Of a stretch of 20,681 nucleotides of DNA, positions 18,596 through 20,681 are shown in pieces. Under the pieces are notes generated by a model. It did not search any database and was not told the origin of the DNA. It saw only the letters and a list, made by a program, of their open reading frames with translations. Position 1 is the stretch's first letter; each line of letters starts with the position of its first letter. Source of the DNA: Panacagrimonas sp052387335 (GTDB taxonomy: Bacteria; Pseudomonadota; Gammaproteobacteria; Nevskiales; Nevskiaceae); assembly GCA_052387335.1 (NCBI GenBank), contig JBQTJH010000135.1, forward strand, positions 1 through 20,681, in the 5' to 3' direction. The translations under genes and the position numbers were made by a program.

Positions 18596-18893
18596 TGGGA
18601 TCGCAGTGGGTTTCAGCGCAGCAGTGATCGGTCAGATACGCCACCAGCGCGTTCATCGCCTTGAAGTCCGGCGCGTAGTAGATGAAGCGCCCCTGTTGGC
18701 GCGACTTCAGCAGGCCGGCGTGGCTGAGTTCCTTGAGGTGAAACGACAGCGTGGCCGGCGGAATCTTGAGCCGGCTTGCAATCTCGCCCGCCGCCAGTCC
18801 GTCTGGTCCGTGACGCACCAGCAGACGAAACACGGCGAGGCGCGATACCTGGGCCAGTGAGGCCAGTCGGGCGACGGCTTTATCCGCATTCAT
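18582..18893 (-). CDS. arsR: ArsR-family arsenic-responsive repressor
   Basis: A 103-residue winged-helix repressor of the SmtB/ArsR family: ARLASLAQVSRLAVFRLLVR, LAAGEIASRLKIPPATLSFH (recognition helix, residues 33-52), LKELSHAGLLKSRQQGRFIYY (wing). It lacks the ELCVCDL site of R773 ArsR. Instead cysteines cluster at the C-terminus (Cys91, Cys92, Cys97, Cys102), resembling the C-terminal As(III) site of Acidithiobacillus ferrooxidans ArsR. As(III) binding should release it from the operator in front of this operon. I chose the ATG at 18893; a GTG at 18923 would add ten residues encoded by the AT-rich promoter-like sequence, which is unlikely. There is no ribosome binding site before the ATG, so the mRNA may be nearly leaderless. 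Confidence 0.94.
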   Translation of the reverse strand: MNADKAVARLASLAQVSRLAVFRLLVRHGPDGLAAGEIASRLKIPPATLSFHLKELSHAGLLKSRQQGRFIYYAPDFKAMNALVAYLTDHCCAETHCDPNECR

Positions 18894-18902
18894 ATTTCGA
18901 TA

Positions 18903-18928
18903 ATTATAAAAATAAAGAAGCACGTCAA
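18903..18928 (-). promoter_or_regulatory. Probable promoter/operator of the ars operon
   Basis: An AT-rich island of about 30 bases in GC-rich surroundings carries, on the minus strand, TTGACG (18923-18928) and a perfect TATAAT (18903-18908), 14 bases apart, which is shorter than the optimum of 17. The palindrome ATAATTAT overlaps the -10 and could be part of the ArsR operator. The transcript would start only a few bases before the arsR ATG at 18893. Confidence 0.5.
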
Positions 18929-19136
18929 ACTGGTTCCGACCCTAACTCAAGTCGGTCAACTGGAATCACCTCTGGTGTCCGTGGTGGGCCATCTGTGCGG
19001 GCTTGCTCATCGCGACAACCTGAGCCGTACAGGAGAAGGCATTTCACGCCCCTGAGCCGCCGGACGGTGCTGGAAGCCGCTTCAGCACAGGCCTAGGCTG
19101 AGCTGCGAAAAATCCTCGCTCTTTGGGAGACGCGTC

Positions 19137-20189
19137 ATGGCCATCAACGAAGCCAGGCTCAACGAATTTCTGGGCAAATGTGTGGGTGATCTGGGCGCCG
19201 CCATGAGCGCGACCCTGATGCTGGTCGGTGATCGGCTGGGGCTGTACAAGGCGCTGGCGCAGGAGGCGCTGACATCCGTCGAGCTTGCACAGCGCACCGG
19301 CACCCACGAGCGCTATGTGCGCGAATGGCTCGGAAATCAGGGCGCGGGCGGGTATGTGCAGTTCGACGCAGCCAGCGGCAAGTGGTCACTGAGTCCCGAG
19401 CAGGCCTTGTGTCTGGCTGATCCGAACGGGCCGGTCGACATGCCGGGGGCGTACAACATCGTGGAAGCGACCTTTCACGCCCTGGCCCGCACCCTGGACA
19501 ATTTCAAGACCGGCAAGGGCATGGAATGGGGCGAGCACCACGCCTGCCTGTTCCACGGCACCGAGCGTTTCTTTCGCGCCGGCTATAACGCCAATCTGGT
19601 GACGTCCTGGCTGCCGGCGCTGGACGGCGTGGTGGAAAAACTCCAGCGCGGTGCCAAGGCAGCGGATGTCGGTTGCGGTCACGGCGCCAGCACCGTGCTG
19701 ATGGCGCAGACCTATCCGCAGTCGCAATTCATCGGCTATGACTATCACGCCGAATCCATCCGCATCGCGCGTGAACGCGCCGCCGCCGCGGGCCTGAGCA
19801 ACGTCGAGTTCGAAGTGGCCGACGCCGTCGGTTACCCCGACAAGGCCTTTGACCTGATCGCCTTCTTCGACTGCCTGCACGACATGGGCGATCCCGTGGG
19901 CGTGTCGCGCCATGCACGCGCCGCGCTCAAGGTGGATGGCACGGCCATGATCGTGGAGCCCTTCGCCAATGATCGGGTGCAGGACAACCTCAATCCCGTG
20001 GGACGCGTGATGTATGGCGCGTCCTCGCAGATTTGCGTGCCGGTGTCGCTGGCGCGCAACGGCCCGGCGCTGGGCGCGCAGGCCGGCGAAGCACGACTGC
20101 GTCAGGTGGTGGTGGACGGCGGCGGCTTCTCGCGCTTCCGCCGCGCCACCGAGACGCCGTTCAATCTGGTGCTGGAGGCGCGGCCCTAG
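19137..20189 (+). CDS. Class I SAM-dependent methyltransferase with an N-terminal winged helix
   Basis: A 350-residue methyltransferase of unknown substrate. The N-terminal third is a winged-helix, dimerisation-type domain (LMLVGDRLGLYKALAQE, SVELAQRTGTHERYVREWLG, WSLSPEQALCLAD), as in Rv2258c-like and O-methyltransferase-like proteins. The catalytic domain has motif I ADVGCGHGAS at residues 176-185, an acidic Asp at the end of strand 2 (FIGYDYHAESIRIARERAAA), and DLIAFFDCLHDMGDP further on. It lacks the cysteine pattern of ArsM, so it is probably not the arsenite methyltransferase despite standing divergent to the ars operon. A GGGAG ribosome binding site lies about 8 bases before the ATG at 19137. 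The 243 bases to arsR hold no convincing promoter for it. It ends 19 bases before a convergent truncated gene. Confidence 0.9.
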   Translation: MAINEARLNEFLGKCVGDLGAAMSATLMLVGDRLGLYKALAQEALTSVELAQRTGTHERYVREWLGNQGAGGYVQFDAASGKWSLSPEQALCLADPNGPVDMPGAYNIVEATFHALARTLDNFKTGKGMEWGEHHACLFHGTERFFRAGYNANLVTSWLPALDGVVEKLQRGAKAADVGCGHGASTVLMAQTYPQSQFIGYDYHAESIRIARERAAAAGLSNVEFEVADAVGYPDKAFDLIAFFDCLHDMGDPVGVSRHARAALKVDGTAMIVEPFANDRVQDNLNPVGRVMYGASSQICVPVSLARNGPALGAQAGEARLRQVVVDGGGFSRFRRATETPFNLVLEARP

Positions 20190-20208
20190 CCGAAAGAGCC
20201 TGCCGGGC

Positions 20209-20571
20209 TCAGTCGTCGAAACGCAGCAGTTCCATGCTGATCTTGCCGCCGACGATCTGCTGTGTGTCCAGCCACTCGGTGCGTTCCAGCTTCACCAACC
20301 CGACGCCGGGCGCATACCACTCGGTGTGCGTCACCGGCACCGGCGAGGCGCCGATCCGCGCGTCGGCCAGCACATTGAGCAGACCGCTGCCTTCGAGTTG
20401 CAGGCAGCGCGTGAATGTGCCTGCCGGTACCTCGACCACATCGTCCAGCGACGCCACCTGCATGCGCAGCACGATGCGCTTGGAGTGGTCCTGCGAGAAG
20501 CGTTCACGGAACGGTACGGCGCGCTCCAGGATGTAGGGCCGCGTCTCCACCTCCCAGGCCGGCTTTGGGCA
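20209..20571 (-). pseudogene. 3' remainder of a gene of unknown function, cut by an insertion element
   Basis: On the minus strand about 120 residues are visible, from PAWEVETRPYILERAVPF to the end EWLDTQQIVGGKISMELLRF. The segment VEVPAGTFTRCLQLEGSG followed by EWYAPGVGLVKLER is typical of a group of bacterial, often exported, uncharacterised proteins with a VPAGTF...YAPGVGLVK pattern. The open frame continues to 20640, but from about 20572 on it reads through the repeats of an insertion element, so the original N-terminus is lost or lies on the far side of the element. Confidence 0.7.
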
Positions 20572-20681
20572 TGTCGAGCGTGCCGTATGCGTATTCCGAG
20601 CCAAGTCGGCCACTGATTCCGACGCAAGCCGGCCACCCATTCCGAGCGATGTCGGCCGGGCATTCCGAGGGATGCCGGCCA
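20572..20681. mobile_element. End of an insertion sequence, probably IS21-like, running off the right edge
   Basis: Four copies of a 23-bp repeat fill the last 90 bases: the core ATTCCGA recurs at 20593, 20616, 20639 and 20662, and CGGCC recurs at 20607, 20630, 20653 and 20676, each exactly 23 apart. Multiple terminal repeats of about 20 bases are a feature of IS21-family elements, where the IstA transposase binds. The outer tip could be the TGT at 20572, since the host gene frame loses similarity there. No transposase is inside the window, so family assignment is tentative. Confidence 0.55.

Noticed and set aside
18931..18975. TTCCGAC...GTCGG..GGAATC sequence upstream of ars, somewhat like the 23-bp repeats at the right edge
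   Set aside because: The spacing of the cores (about 19 against 14 bases) does not fit and only short words match, so a relic IS end is not supported.
19137..20189. The methyltransferase as ArsM of the ars cluster
   Set aside because: It lacks the conserved cysteines of ArsM and has an N-terminal winged helix found in other methyltransferase groups.
20197..20213. GAGCC-N5-GGCTC hairpin between the methyltransferase and the convergent truncated gene
   Set aside because: A five-base stem without a T run is too weak to call a terminator.
20593..20681. The 23-bp repeats at the right edge as a CRISPR array
   Set aside because: Units are contiguous with no unique spacers between repeats, so it is a tandem or terminal repeat.

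Overview
This is a GC-rich chromosomal segment, most likely from a gammaproteobacterium. Three conserved housekeeping neighbourhoods support that: hslVU; uvrA next to an MFS transporter and ssb; and cinA/pncC-thpR-recA-recX-alaS-lysC followed by tRNA-Ser and tRNA-Arg. The last order recalls Pseudomonas and Xanthomonadales/Nevskiales relatives, but csrA, which usually sits between lysC (or alaS) and the tRNAs there, is absent. The exact lineage is inference from gene order and protein resemblance recalled from memory; no database was searched.

Layout. 1-899 (minus): start of hslU and all of hslV, separated by a repeat-bearing spacer, with a sigma32-like promoter upstream of hslV. 1051-2803 (plus): two decayed genes, a flavocytochrome c sulfide dehydrogenase-type flavoprotein and a DUF1302 protein, closed by a strong hairpin. 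2862-6814 (minus): uvrA and a translationally coupled exported protein of unknown function. 6929-8110 (plus): MFS transporter. 8115-8438 (minus): CsoR/FrmR-type repressor with an unusual ligand set. 8439-8750: a gene-free stretch full of short repeats. 8751-15948 (plus): ssb, pncC, thpR, recA, recX, alaS, lysC. 16032-16299: tRNA-Ser(GCU), tRNA-Arg(ACG) and a terminator. 16400-16688: two gene fragments meeting head-on, a SoxYZ-like carrier and a SnoaL/NTF2-like protein. 16751-18893 (minus): arsenic operon arsR-aqpS-arsC-arsH. 19137-20189 (plus): SAM methyltransferase. 20209-20571 (minus): a gene cut by the end of an insertion element (probably IS21-like) whose 23-bp terminal repeats run off the right edge.

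How the parts work together. UvrA, SSB, RecA and RecX form a DNA repair and recombination core. HslVU is an ATP-dependent protease induced by heat. The ars genes form a self-contained detoxification unit: ArsR senses As(III), ArsC reduces arsenate, AqpS lets arsenite leave down its gradient in place of an ArsB/Acr3 pump, and ArsH oxidises trivalent organoarsenicals.

The most unusual signal is that two housekeeping genes, uvrA and alaS, each carry an in-frame insertion made of a GC-rich REP-like palindrome doublet that is translated into a Pro/Gly/Ala-rich loop of about 33-36 residues. The two doublets have opposite internal polarity: arms outside in uvrA, arms inside in alaS. The second theme is gene decay: remnants of three genes of periplasmic redox or outer-envelope type lie in otherwise conserved surroundings.
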